64,000 nucleotides of DNA, from positions 1 through 64,000 of the forward strand of contig JAHBXE010000010.1 in NCBI GenBank assembly GCA_019636625.1. The letters are read 5' to 3'. The position numbers and the translations under genes were made by a program. This document shows, piece after piece, positions 53,301 to 60,936 of this stretch. The notes beneath the pieces are model-generated. The model did not search any database and was not told the origin of the DNA. It saw only the letters and a list, made by a program, of their open reading frames with translations. The stretch comes from Phycisphaeraceae bacterium (lineage in GTDB: Bacteria > Planctomycetota > Phycisphaerae > Phycisphaerales > UBA1924). Each line of letters opens with the position of its first letter. The first letter of the stretch is position 1.

Positions 53301-53416
53301 TCGTGACCATGTTCGACCCCGCCGCGGCCAGTCCGACCACGGCAGCGTGGCTGACGTGGGACCTGGAGAAAAACACGGTGCAAGTGCGGCAGCCGGCGGG
53401 GGTTTCGCCGCGGTGA
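50324..53416 (+). CDS. Very large LptC-like LPS export protein
   Basis: A 1030-residue protein anchored by one N-terminal helix (AALAVAGAFVLVIAYFVIFGG) with the rest periplasmic. The region after the helix (RFDLMDKRDPTKTIGLVTFDAMDPL, then ADDGQIAASDGQREPESGTIRGNVRIKLFEE) has the beta-jellyroll character of LptC/OstA domains, in which strands carry lipopolysaccharide. Repeated similar strand blocks (GDVRFKSEADFIEGQTQELTAD; SLHAAKQPTG...MVDGVNVIHRALKDGQVTEIR) suggest several jellyroll units. Ordinary LptC has about 190 residues. Pro/Ala linkers separate parts. Its place after kdsD-kdsC supports an LPS transport role; LptA-like domains may be fused. No lptB follows. Confidence 0.72.
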   Translation: MSKPKDRTQQRTQKAGAYAALAVAGAFVLVIAYFVIFGGSRPSPASPPSDLRRPGDLAAVPLGQGGQSIGPATDARFDLMDKRDPTKTIGLVTFDAMDPLEGHRYAVRKPQAWRFLDRGRTLYIRADDGQIAASDGQREPESGTIRGNVRIKLFEEGFEVGKSDPDSFPSLMDIRTASLSFETAIGQLTTPDPFTVTWFGGNFTGEGLSLVFNQPQQRLERGEVLRKGKLTLTGERRRASGQGSSSTASTAAPASPAAPLAGSTQNAPAAPSKPAPIETIYRLVGSSNVVASQTTRRLTADTFQVLARLIDNELPENAIRDIQFAQDDPAPSAAAPASAAPTSGVAPTAPAVAGTTPGTPAPAREPLVLAWDGPCIIVPLAQTPTELARDHVAARFAANQGGRVNLSDEAAGLSGFARSIEYGATSGSLAFVGADSDKVSLASAQSGRIETTRIEADLVSGIVTTPGAGTLTDGRENAQTISWSQRGRFNFLSTDKGLTSFLREALVEGDVAGSGRGFTFSSAAAGAGFVKSAAGKPEVSWIDLAGNARAASTETGSMTGGKLHIDFDLPTATITNPRPRFVRAEDGFTVQRDGQFLAGTYLESRLLDLPEGKVDVGSVLARGDVRFKSEADFIEGQTQELTADLGFDESGHRKQLIWLVGDGTTIARNQPGVEQGAITSTQLAIDGVLGRLDAFGAGDFNYRGLSGSDEATIDAIWTRRMTYDDAAGLIDCWGSPTVRYSPDADTRNKADADRVKLFISPGTPGRSILAARPGKPSDAPNGAPPAERSILAAELFGSILDREGGVNAKIESRSYAAGVLQKLSYLEGPSILANNDKGTLDVPGTGKFLLLDQSAAASSPAPGTRDLGGDARGTSLFTWTTSLHAAKQPTGDTVMKMVDGVNVIHRALKDGQVTEIRCDGITANFKNQDASLGDAGRGLELHTAVATGSVYAASGPPRTPEQPRPPVRELIADTLTYDALARRIEARANTGGIVTMFDPAAASPTTAAWLTWDLEKNTVQVRQPAGVSPR

Positions 53417-53794
53417 GACGGTCTCGCGAGACACAACTGTAAAGGTCAATCGCCAAGTGGATCGACGGCTCGCCGCGACCTGGGGCGTGGTTTCGCACTG
53501 GCAGATGGCACAACCGCCGTGCCAACACCTTGCTGTCCTCACAAAAGTGGTGCGGCGGGGTGTTCGTAGGGAGCGTGGGAGTTGGACGTCTTGGGTGTGC
53601 GACACGGGTGTCGGCGAAGCGCCGTCACCCGTGCCACCAGAGGTCATCCGTGCCACCAGAAGCCATGCTTACCATCTGAAGTCATACGTGCCGCGACTAC
53701 GAGGGGGGTTGGAACTTGCTCGCCTCGGAGTGGCGGGCCACCTTGTTGGCTTGCGCACGCCTCGGCGAGGCGGGCCACCTGCGAGACTGCTTTG
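53417..53794. repeat. Spacer with 19-bp tandem and dispersed repeats
   Basis: No gene seen in these 378 bp. At 53631-53687 three diverged 19-bp units (GTGCCACCAGAGGTCATCC and relatives) stand in tandem. At 53721-53742 and 53755-53779 lie two copies of the CGCCTCGG...GGCGGGCCACC element, the second closely matching the copy within the giant secretin gene. Confidence 0.7.
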
Positions 53795-54352
53795 TTACGC
53801 GTCGGTTCGGTCGACGACCTTGTACTGCTCGCGTTCGCCGCGGCCGCGAAGCGGGTAGTCCTTCCGCAGCGGGTGCGCGGGGTAGTCCTCCCATGTGAGG
53901 ATTCGGCGCAAGTCCGGGTGGTTGCGGAAGCGGATGCCGTACATGTCGAAGACTTCGCGTTCGGGCCATTCAGCGCCGGGCCAGATGTCCGTCACGCTGT
54001 CGAGGTACAGCGCCGGGTCTTCGGTGATTCCGTCGGTCGGCAGCGAGGGGTCGAGGAACACCTTCACGAAGAACCGGTCGTCGCGGTCGAACGCGATGAG
54101 GTTGTAGAAGACGGCGAACCGGCCCAGCGGCTTGGCGGGGTAGTTCAGGTAGTCGATCCCGCCGACGTCGGACAGGAAGTTGTACACCGTGCGCGGGTCG
54201 TTTCGCAGGAAGGCCATGACCTCGTGCAGGTCCGCCGGCTCGACGATCAGCGTGGATTGGCCGCGGAACTCCGTCGCCCGGAACCGCTTCCCGGGGAAAG
54301 CGTCCTTGACAATCTGAAACGTTGGATGGTCCGGCTTCACGGGCTCCGCCAT
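53795..54352 (-). CDS. nuoC: NADH-quinone oxidoreductase subunit C
   Basis: NuoC is a peripheral-arm subunit of respiratory complex I. The 185-residue protein shows the hallmark [24 protein letters not shown] near residues 128-152, followed by HPLRKDYPL. The N-terminal half has the [10 protein letters not shown]-like block ([11 protein letters not shown]). Other nuo genes are not adjacent within the window, although further subunits may lie elsewhere. It is preceded by a hypothetical gene 28 bp upstream on the same strand. Confidence 0.95.
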   Translation of the reverse strand: MAEPVKPDHPTFQIVKDAFPGKRFRATEFRGQSTLIVEPADLHEVMAFLRNDPRTVYNFLSDVGGIDYLNYPAKPLGRFAVFYNLIAFDRDDRFFVKVFLDPSLPTDGITEDPALYLDSVTDIWPGAEWPEREVFDMYGIRFRNHPDLRRILTWEDYPAHPLRKDYPLRGRGEREQYKVVDRTDA

Positions 54353-54380
54353 GGTTCACTCCTGCGAATCGGCCAGCAGT

Positions 54381-54995
54381 TTAGCGGCCCCCCACCGCCG
54401 CGGCATTCAACTCCACCACGACCTTGCCCGGTGGCACTCGCTCCGCCACCATCCGCACCAGGCCCTCCGGCAGCACTCCTCGCCCTGTTTCGCACGCACG
54501 AAGCAGGCCTTCGCCCGCCGGTTCAACATTTGAAACCACCACGGCCTTTACGTTGTCGTGCCCGGCGAGCGCTTCCATTGCCCGCGTGAGGTGGTCCTCC
54601 GCTCGCGGCAGCATCGCCTCGGTCAACAGCCCGGCGGGATCGAGCAGCACCTCGAACCTCTGCCCTGAGCGCTTCTTCAGAAAGGTCACGCACGACTGAA
54701 CATCTGACAGCACGTGGCGCGGATGGGGCCAGAGGCAGGCAACGCCCTGCGCGCGTTCAAGCCCCGGCGCGATCGCATCGCACCACGCCTCGAGCTTCGC
54801 CCATGCCTCTTTGCCCCACGATCGGAACTCGAGCGATGTCGGTGTGTCACCCATCCACCCCGATCGGATCACGCGCCGACCCGACCAAGCAACCGGGGCC
54901 GGGTCGGCCAGGACGTTGCGATCGTCCAGCGCGGCGAACACCGCCCCACCGCTTTCCGCCTCGATCACTTTTTCTTGCAGAAAGTACCGCTGCAT
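54381..54995 (-). CDS. Hypothetical protein, TIM-barrel-like
   Basis: A 204-residue soluble protein I do not recognise. Segments such as VACLWPHPRHVLSDVQSCVTFL, FEVLLDPAGLLTE and VVVELNAAAVG recall sugar-phosphate isomerase/epimerase-like TIM barrels, where Asp, His and Glu residues bind metal, but the chain is short for that fold. It has no signal peptide. It lies directly upstream of nuoC and is probably cotranscribed; no connection to complex I is implied. Confidence 0.6.
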   Translation of the reverse strand: MQRYFLQEKVIEAESGGAVFAALDDRNVLADPAPVAWSGRRVIRSGWMGDTPTSLEFRSWGKEAWAKLEAWCDAIAPGLERAQGVACLWPHPRHVLSDVQSCVTFLKKRSGQRFEVLLDPAGLLTEAMLPRAEDHLTRAMEALAGHDNVKAVVVSNVEPAGEGLLRACETGRGVLPEGLVRMVAERVPPGKVVVELNAAAVGGR

Positions 54996-55190
54996 CGCAG
55001 CAGCGTAGCCCCGCCTCGCGGCGAATCATGCGCCGCGTTGGTCGGCGATCGACCTTGCGCCCTTCGCCGCGCAGGTTTCGACCTCGAACCCCGATCGCAG
55101 GAACGCTCGTTGAAGAATCCCGCGACGTGATCCCGATATCCCACACTCGCCGCCCGACCCGTTCTGCGGGCGGCGAACCGGAGACCATTC

Positions 55191-55457
55191 ATGCACGGAG
55201 CCGGCGCCCCTGGGCGCACCTCCGAGCCGCTGGAGAGCAGCTCGACATCGTCGCGGTTGACCCGGGAGCAGGTCGTCGATCGCATCATCACCATCAACCC
55301 CACCGCCACCACCTCGTTCCTCTCGGGCTTCAGCGAAGATTCCCTCGGCCGCTACCTTGACCATCTCGTCGCCACCAGCGGCCCCCGCGGCCGGCACGCC
55401 CGGTGGCTCCGGCCCGGCGACTCACCCGCGATCTTCGCCCGCGACCGCCAAGACTGA
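55191..55457 (+). CDS. Small conserved planctomycete-type protein
   Basis: An 88-residue soluble protein with a Ser/Thr-rich N-terminus, then LTREQVVDRIITINPTATTSFL, FSEDSLGRYLDHL, and a basic tail PRGRHARWLRPGDSPAIF. I associate this pattern with a small conserved protein of unknown function in Planctomycetes. It is followed by a strong intrinsic terminator, evidence that it is a real single-gene transcript. Role unknown; the basic tail could bind nucleic acid. Confidence 0.7.
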   Translation: MHGAGAPGRTSEPLESSSTSSRLTREQVVDRIITINPTATTSFLSGFSEDSLGRYLDHLVATSGPRGRHARWLRPGDSPAIFARDRQD

Positions 55458-55478
55458 CAACCCTGTTACCAACGCACT

Positions 55479-55518
55479 GAGGGGGGCTCCATGGTGGGGC
55501 CCCCCTCGGTTTGTTTTT
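55479..55518 (+). terminator. Intrinsic terminator
   Basis: Stem GAGGGGGG/CCCCCCTC (79-86 with 100-107 past 55400) is followed by GGTTTGTTTTT. It ends the small gene 55191-55457. Confidence 0.85.
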
Positions 55519-55756
55519 CCGCCCGTTGGACGGTGTTTCCGGCGATTTGCGGACCAAGAGCTATTGGGACTCATGGAGGCTATCGGAACGTCCGATGGTG
55601 AAGCCGAACGGGTCGGCGGCCCTTCAAGAGGGTCTTTGGGCCGGTCCGATAAAAGCCCAGACGGAGTCTCGGCTTGTTGGCCGCGCCGGACTCGGGCACC
55701 ACGCCCGTCCCGGCCCCTCCCGGAGCGGACAAGGCACCCCATCGGAGACTTCGCCC

Positions 55757-57205
55757 ATGAACACCACCCCCCACCTCGCCCCCCGCACTGGAACACTCGC
55801 ACTGGCGCTCGTTGCTCTGGTCGGAATGGCCGGCTGCGAGATGGCGCCGGGCACCTACACCACCATGGGCACCGGCCCGAACCAGCCCCAGCGTCCCGAT
55901 GCCGGCCAGCCGGTCCGCGGAACCGCCGCGACCCCGGTCCGGTACGACACGCCGTCGGCGCAGGTCTCTGCGCAACCGCGCAATGCGTCGGGGACGATCA
56001 GCATTGACCCGATCTCGACATCGCTGGTGGGCGGGCCCGCCGCGTCGGACTCAGTCATGACGCTGCACGCGCAGCCGCTGCCCGCGGGGCAGCCCTCGAA
56101 CGCGGCGCTCAACCTTTACGGCGAAGTGCTCGCACGTTCCATGACGCCCCAGGGCGCAGAGACCTCCAAGATCGGCGGCGCGAACCTCAAGCAGGTCAGC
56201 TTCGCGCTCGAGGGCGCGGACTTCGACCCTGATATCTCCCGTGACGGCCGGCGCATCGTCTACAGCAGCACGCAGCACCGGTTCACCGCGGATATCTACG
56301 TGAAGAACGTTGACAGCCGCGTGGTGAGCCAGCTCACCAACGACCCGGCCAACGACGTGATGCCCAAGATCAGCCCGGATGGAACGCGCGTAGCCTTTGC
56401 TTCGAACCGCGCGGGGAACTGGGACATCTTCGTGATGCCCATCACCGGCGGACGGGCCATTCAGCTCACGAACAACTCCGCCGACGACCTGCACCCGACG
56501 TGGTCGCCCGACGGCTCGCGCATCGCGTTCTGCCGTCTGGGCGAGGTCAGCAACCAGTGGGAAATCTGGACGACCGAGGTCGGCAACTCCGGCGTGGCCT
56601 CGTTCGTGTGCTACGGACTGTTCCCCACGTGGTGCCCCGTGCCCGGCTCCGGCGCCAACGGCGCGGACAAGATCGCGTTCCAGAAGTCTCGCGAGCGGGG
56701 CGACCGTGCCTTCAGCATCTGGACCGTCGATTACCGCGATGGCCAGGCCGACAACCTGACGGAAATCGCTTCATCCCCCATCGCCGCGTGCATCAACCCC
56801 GCCTGGAGCCTCGACGGGCAGTGGCTCGCGTTCGCGACGGTTCCCAACCCCCAGCAGTGGGCCCAGAGCACGGACAGCCGGCCGTCGTCGGCCGACCTCT
56901 GGATCACCGACGTCAACGGCAACAGCCGCATCAGCCTCTCGGCCGGCTCCGCGGTCAATCTCATGCCGGCGTGGGGGCCGAGCAACCGGCTGTTCTTCGT
57001 CTCCGATCGTGGCGGGATCGACAACATCTGGTCGATGGACACCACCCAGATCGTGCAGCTTGCCGCGCTCAACATGAAGTCGTCGACCGCCTACACCGCG
57101 ACACCGGTCGCGACGCCCACGGCCAATCCGGCCTCGCCCCGCACGCCCTCTGGCTCTCGAATCACCACCGGGCAGGAATCGGCTCAGCCCGGAGAGAACC
57201 GCTAG
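55757..57205 (+). CDS. TolB-like beta-propeller lipoprotein
   Basis: A 482-residue lipoprotein. The signal sequence ends in a lipobox VGMAGC with Cys about 27 residues in; the start MNTTPHLAP at 55757 is set by this. The mature part has an extended Pro/Ala-rich linker. A WD40-like/PD40 propeller follows, with repeats of the form DPDISRDGRRIVYSS, MPKISPDGTRVAFASNRAGNWDIF, HPTWSPDGSRIAFC and LMPAWGPSNRLFFVSDRGG. TolB, a Tol-Pal component, has this propeller, but here the protein is a lipoprotein with no tol genes nearby, so it is only TolB-like. The Ser/Thr-rich C-terminus is low complexity. Likely acts at the outer membrane. Confidence 0.82.
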   Translation: MNTTPHLAPRTGTLALALVALVGMAGCEMAPGTYTTMGTGPNQPQRPDAGQPVRGTAATPVRYDTPSAQVSAQPRNASGTISIDPISTSLVGGPAASDSVMTLHAQPLPAGQPSNAALNLYGEVLARSMTPQGAETSKIGGANLKQVSFALEGADFDPDISRDGRRIVYSSTQHRFTADIYVKNVDSRVVSQLTNDPANDVMPKISPDGTRVAFASNRAGNWDIFVMPITGGRAIQLTNNSADDLHPTWSPDGSRIAFCRLGEVSNQWEIWTTEVGNSGVASFVCYGLFPTWCPVPGSGANGADKIAFQKSRERGDRAFSIWTVDYRDGQADNLTEIASSPIAACINPAWSLDGQWLAFATVPNPQQWAQSTDSRPSSADLWITDVNGNSRISLSAGSAVNLMPAWGPSNRLFFVSDRGGIDNIWSMDTTQIVQLAALNMKSSTAYTATPVATPTANPASPRTPSGSRITTGQESAQPGENR

Positions 57206-57295
57206 TCCCCTTCCTGCGACGCGATCGAAAGACCGTGTCGCGGTTTGATTGAACCGGCCAACGCAGGACGCCGCGGCCCGAACAGGCAGGACGCC

Positions 57296-58135
57296 ATGAC
57301 ATCAGAACAGACCATGCTCTCTCCTCTCTCGCCCGCCTGCTGCGGCCGCCTGGCGGCCCGGTGCGCGGCCTTCGCGAGAGCCACCGTCGCCCTCGTGGCG
57401 GCGATGCTCGTGGCGGCGTGCGCGCCGAATCATGAGCAGGTGCTCCAGCCGCCGCAGACTCTCATCGCGCCGTACGACGCTTCCGGCGGTGATGCGCTGT
57501 GGGCCGTCGTGCCCCTTCGGAATGAGTCGGGCACGACCGTTGCCGATCCGTACATGGTGAGCGACAAGGTGGTCGGCGCGGCGTCGCAGGTTCGCGGCGT
57601 GCGGTGCCTGCCGCTCAATCGGACGATCGCGGCCATGCGTGCGCTGGACCTGCAGGAACTGACCCGGCCGGAAGAGGCCGAGGCCCTGGCCAAGGCGCTC
57701 GGCGTTGATGCGCTCCTGGTGGGCTCCATCACCGCGTACGACCCCTACAACCCACCCAAGCTGGGGATCGCCCTGGCGCTCTACACGCGGCCCGGTTTCA
57801 AGGGCCGACCGACGAGCAGCTCCGCCGTTGATCCACGCAAGCTCACGTACCAGCCGACGGACTACTCGTACTTCCCCCGCAGCGCCTACGCCAACGCGCC
57901 CGCCTCGGTCGTGTCGGAATATCTCGACGGCAAGAACCACCAGGTGATGATGGACATCAAGGCGTACGCGGCGGGGCGGCACGACGATCGGACGGCCCTG
58001 GGGTGGAGGCGATTCCTGGCGAGCATGGATCTGTTCTGCGAGTTCGGCGCCTGGCACGGCGTCAACCGGCTGCTCCAGCACGAGTGGATCCGGATGGCAC
58101 GGGTGCCCGTCGCGGATAGCGAACAACAGCCCTGA
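57296..58135 (+). CDS. Lipoprotein with CsgG/GNA1162-like pattern
   Basis: A 279-residue lipoprotein: long signal peptide with hydrophobic ALVAAMLVAAC and lipidated Cys near residue 42. The mature domain reads WAVVPLRNESGTTVADPYMVSDKVVGAASQVRGVRCLPLNRTIAAM followed by ALGVDALLVGSITAYDPYNPPKLGIALALY. It resembles the nucleotide-fold-like domain of GNA1162/CsgG-like outer-membrane lipoproteins. It follows the TolB-like gene by 90 bp on the same strand, so the two may work together. The start ATG at 57296 is preferred over one 17 codons earlier. Confidence 0.72.
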   Translation: MTSEQTMLSPLSPACCGRLAARCAAFARATVALVAAMLVAACAPNHEQVLQPPQTLIAPYDASGGDALWAVVPLRNESGTTVADPYMVSDKVVGAASQVRGVRCLPLNRTIAAMRALDLQELTRPEEAEALAKALGVDALLVGSITAYDPYNPPKLGIALALYTRPGFKGRPTSSSAVDPRKLTYQPTDYSYFPRSAYANAPASVVSEYLDGKNHQVMMDIKAYAAGRHDDRTALGWRRFLASMDLFCEFGAWHGVNRLLQHEWIRMARVPVADSEQQP

Positions 58136-58434
58136 TGTCGCGGCCCCCCCTCCCCGTTCCGGCCCGACCATGGGCCGGAGCCTCGAGTGACCCGGCAATC
58201 GACACGAACCCGATTCCCCAGCACGTGCGCCCGGACGCCGGACCGCCCGAATCGACGCCGCACGGATGGGCGCAGATTCTGCCGGTCCGAGAGTGTCGTG
58301 CCGCGCGTGCCCACGACAGACTTTTGGGTCCGAAGCAACTCGGACTCAACACAGCCCCTGACCCGGCCGATCAGCACGGATAACGCAGTTGTTCGCGGAC
58401 CGGAAGATGCAGTGACCGCCAGGAGTTCGCCACC
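58136..58434. other. Spacer before xerC
   Basis: A perfect 7-bp palindrome CCGGCCC-GACCAT-GGGCCGG at 58159-58178 follows the lipoprotein gene closely and may act as a terminator, though no T-tract follows. Nothing else recognisable was seen. Confidence 0.5.
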
Positions 58435-59478
58435 ATGTCCACGCTCCCACTGACCGACGCCTTCGCCAGCTATCTGATGGATGAGCGGCACTTCAGCCCC
58501 TATACGGCCCGCTGCTACGGCGCCGACCTCCGTCAGTTCGTTGAGTTCCTCGCCAAGGAGCACGGCATCACCATCGATGCCGCCAAGGAAGCCGACGCCC
58601 TCCGCCAGCGGGAGGAAGCCGTCAAGGCCGCCGGCGGCAAGAAGCCCGGCCCCTCCGGCGTCGCCGGCAGTATCCCGGCAACCGTCTCGCGCATCATCTG
58701 CTCCGCCAGCGCGGACACCATCCGCGCGTTCCTGAACCACCTGGGCGAGCAGCACTACTCCGCCGCCACCATGGCCCGGAAGATCGCGACCCTCCGGTCG
58801 TTCTTCAAGTGGGCGGACAGGCGGAACCTTTCTGACTCCAACCCGATGACCCTCATCCGCACACCCCGCCAGAGCAAGCGGCTCCCCAAGGCGATCTCGA
58901 TCGAGCAGATCGAGAAACTGCTGTCGGCGCCGGATGAACGGGAAGTCCTCGGCCTGCGCGACCGGGCGATGCTCGAGACGTTGTACTCGACCGGCATCCG
59001 CGTGAGCGAGCTGGTCGGGCTGGAACTCGAGGACATCGACCTGCCCGGCGAGGCGCTCAAGGTCAAGGGCAAGGGCAAGAAGGAACGCATCGTGCCGCTC
59101 GGTTCGCACGCCCTGGCCGCCATCAAGCGGTACATGGACCAGATGCGGACCGACACGCGGTTCAACGGCGCCTGGGCCGAAGGGCGTGCCCGCCGTCCGC
59201 TGTTTGTCAACAAGCACGGGGGCCGGTTGAGCTCCCGCTCGGTTCGCCGCAAGCTGGACAAGTACCTGAAGCAGGTCGGCCTCGACCCGACCATCAGCCC
59301 GCACACGCTCCGGCACAGCTTTGCGACGCACCTGCTCGACAATGGCGCGGACCTGCGGAGCGTCCAGGAGCTGCTGGGCCACCAGTCGCTCTCCACGACC
59401 CAGGTGTACACCCACCTGACGACGCAGCGCATGACCAACGCCTACAACCAGGCGCACCCGCGTGCCGAGGCGGGTTGA
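58435..59478 (+). CDS. xerC: Tyrosine recombinase XerC/XerD
   Basis: A tyrosine recombinase of chromosome-dimer resolution type. The 347-residue chain has catalytic Arg189 (TGIRVSEL), a Lys in KGKGKKERIVPLG, His290-Arg293 (SPHTLRHSFATHLLDNGADL), His316 (ELLGHQSLSTTQ) and Tyr325. Compared with usual XerC/D (about 300 residues) it carries an Ala/Lys-rich insertion at about residues 50-88 in the core-binding domain. No phage or integron gene is adjacent and no att-like repeat is seen, so a housekeeping role is favoured; XerC versus XerD cannot be settled by eye. Confidence 0.88.
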   Translation: MSTLPLTDAFASYLMDERHFSPYTARCYGADLRQFVEFLAKEHGITIDAAKEADALRQREEAVKAAGGKKPGPSGVAGSIPATVSRIICSASADTIRAFLNHLGEQHYSAATMARKIATLRSFFKWADRRNLSDSNPMTLIRTPRQSKRLPKAISIEQIEKLLSAPDEREVLGLRDRAMLETLYSTGIRVSELVGLELEDIDLPGEALKVKGKGKKERIVPLGSHALAAIKRYMDQMRTDTRFNGAWAEGRARRPLFVNKHGGRLSSRSVRRKLDKYLKQVGLDPTISPHTLRHSFATHLLDNGADLRSVQELLGHQSLSTTQVYTHLTTQRMTNAYNQAHPRAEAG

Positions 59479-59590
59479 TCCCTGCACCGCGACCCGGCGC
59501 ATGACTCGTGAAGGCACCGTGCCCAGGCTCGGTGCCGTTTGCATTTCAGGATGGCACGTATGAGGTCTCGCGGCGTCGTGCGTGGTCGGC

Positions 59591-60364
59591 TCACTGAGGC
59601 GGTGGAGGGCCGCCCGGGATCTCCAGCGGGCGCGGCGTGGGCCGCAGTTCGGTCAAGTATGCCACCTCCTGGCGGCCCTCCGTCGCAATCGCCCAGCGTG
59701 CGGGGTCGCCGGGCTCGACCGATCGCACCGTCATATCCACCTGCATCTCCGCCCCGGCTCGCTTGACGGTCGCCGACACCTTGGAAAGCCGCATGGTGCT
59801 GACCAGGGACGTCAACGCGATTGATCCCGTGGAACCCTTCCCCCGCATCGTGACCGTCATGGGGCGCGCGGACTCGTCCACCACCGCATCGGACCACGCC
59901 ACGCCGCGCAGCACCTCAAACGGGGATGACAGCCTCTCATCCTCGGGATTGACGATGGCCAGTTGCGGCAGAAGCAACGGCGGCAGCAGCTCCGCCAGCT
60001 TCGCCGGCGTGATCGCGCCGGCAAACGTTTTCCGGTACACCTTGTCGGCCACCTGGGTGCTGATCGCTGTCAGCGTCCCGCCCGCAATGTGCACACGCAG
60101 CGGACCCATTTCCAACAACACCGCCTGAGGCCCCTTCCGCTCGCCGGGCGGGCCCGGATCAATCCGAACCGTGACGGTGTCCGATCGATCGCCGGAGGGT
60201 GTACGCAGGCGAATCACCACTTCATCGGCAAATGGCTTGGCATACGCCTCCTTCAGATCAGACAGGAAGAGATCAGCCGGCACGGGCTCAACGGCCTGCT
60301 TGTCCTGCGCGACTGTGATCGCGCCGAACGCCAAGACCACGACGATGGCCAGCCAGAAGCGCAT
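59591..60364 (-). CDS. Exported protein, possibly LolA-like
   Basis: A 257-residue protein with a signal peptide (FWLAIVVVLAFGAITVAQ, cleavage about residue 19). The mature region, VPADLFLSDLKEAYAKPFADEVVIRLRTPSGDRSDTVTVRIDPG onward, suggests antiparallel strands around a helix, a pattern reminiscent of LolA/LolB lipoprotein carriers. I cannot confirm it by motif. It ends Pro-rich. One base separates its start from the folK stop, so it shares that transcript. Confidence 0.55.
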   Translation of the reverse strand: MRFWLAIVVVLAFGAITVAQDKQAVEPVPADLFLSDLKEAYAKPFADEVVIRLRTPSGDRSDTVTVRIDPGPPGERKGPQAVLLEMGPLRVHIAGGTLTAISTQVADKVYRKTFAGAITPAKLAELLPPLLLPQLAIVNPEDERLSSPFEVLRGVAWSDAVVDESARPMTVTMRGKGSTGSIALTSLVSTMRLSKVSATVKRAGAEMQVDMTVRSVEPGDPARWAIATEGRQEVAYLTELRPTPRPLEIPGGPPPPQ

Positions 60365-60365
60365 G

Positions 60366-60875
60366 TCAGTTCGACCCCCCCACTGTCCGCGAAGTTCCCG
60401 CCGCGGCCAGCCGATCCCGCAACTCGGCGACGGTCGCGTTGAGCGTGGGCACGCGCATCCGGCCAGCCACTTCCGCCAACGGGCCCAGCACGAACATTCG
60501 CTCATGCATCCGCGGATGCGGGACGGTCAATCCCTCTTCCACAACAACGTCCTCCCCGTACAGGATCAGGTCGAGGTCGATCACTCGCGGCCCCCAGCGC
60601 GGGGCATTCTTCCGATCGCGACCGAGACGCCTCTCGATATCGAGAAGCGATAGGAGAAGCTGCTTCGCCTCCAGTCGTGTCGCGACGATCGCCGCGGCGT
60701 TCAGGAATGGCCCCTGCGACACCGGGCCCACGGGCTCGGTCTCGACAATCGTGGATCGTGCCAGAACCTCCCCGAGCTGCCCGAGGGCTTGCATCGCCGA
60801 CTCGATGGAGGCGAGCCGATCGCCCACGTTGGAGCCCAGGGCGATGCACGCGTTGACCGGCGATGAACGGGCCAT
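60366..60875 (-). CDS. folK: 6-hydroxymethyl-7,8-dihydropterin pyrophosphokinase
   Basis: FolK (HPPK) makes the dihydropterin diphosphate used by FolP in folate synthesis. The 169-residue protein has ALGSNVGDRL at the N-terminus, the PVGPVSQGPFLNAA pterin-binding segment and the family signature RWGPRVIDLDLILYG followed by VPHPRMHERMFVLGPLAEV. The ATG at 60875 is preferred to a TTG two codons earlier. It lies downstream of the FliA-type sigma gene on the same strand. Confidence 0.96.
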   Translation of the reverse strand: MARSSPVNACIALGSNVGDRLASIESAMQALGQLGEVLARSTIVETEPVGPVSQGPFLNAAAIVATRLEAKQLLLSLLDIERRLGRDRKNAPRWGPRVIDLDLILYGEDVVVEEGLTVPHPRMHERMFVLGPLAEVAGRMRVPTLNATVAELRDRLAAAGTSRTVGGSN

Positions 60876-60936
60876 CCCCAAACGATAAGGCCGCCCCGAC
60901 GATCGGAGCGGCCTTGGATCTTTCGGAGCTTCGGGC

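Noticed and set aside
58435-59478. Tyrosine recombinase as evidence of an integrated element
   Set aside because: Motifs fit XerC/XerD; no phage, toxin or cargo genes and no att-like direct repeats flank it.
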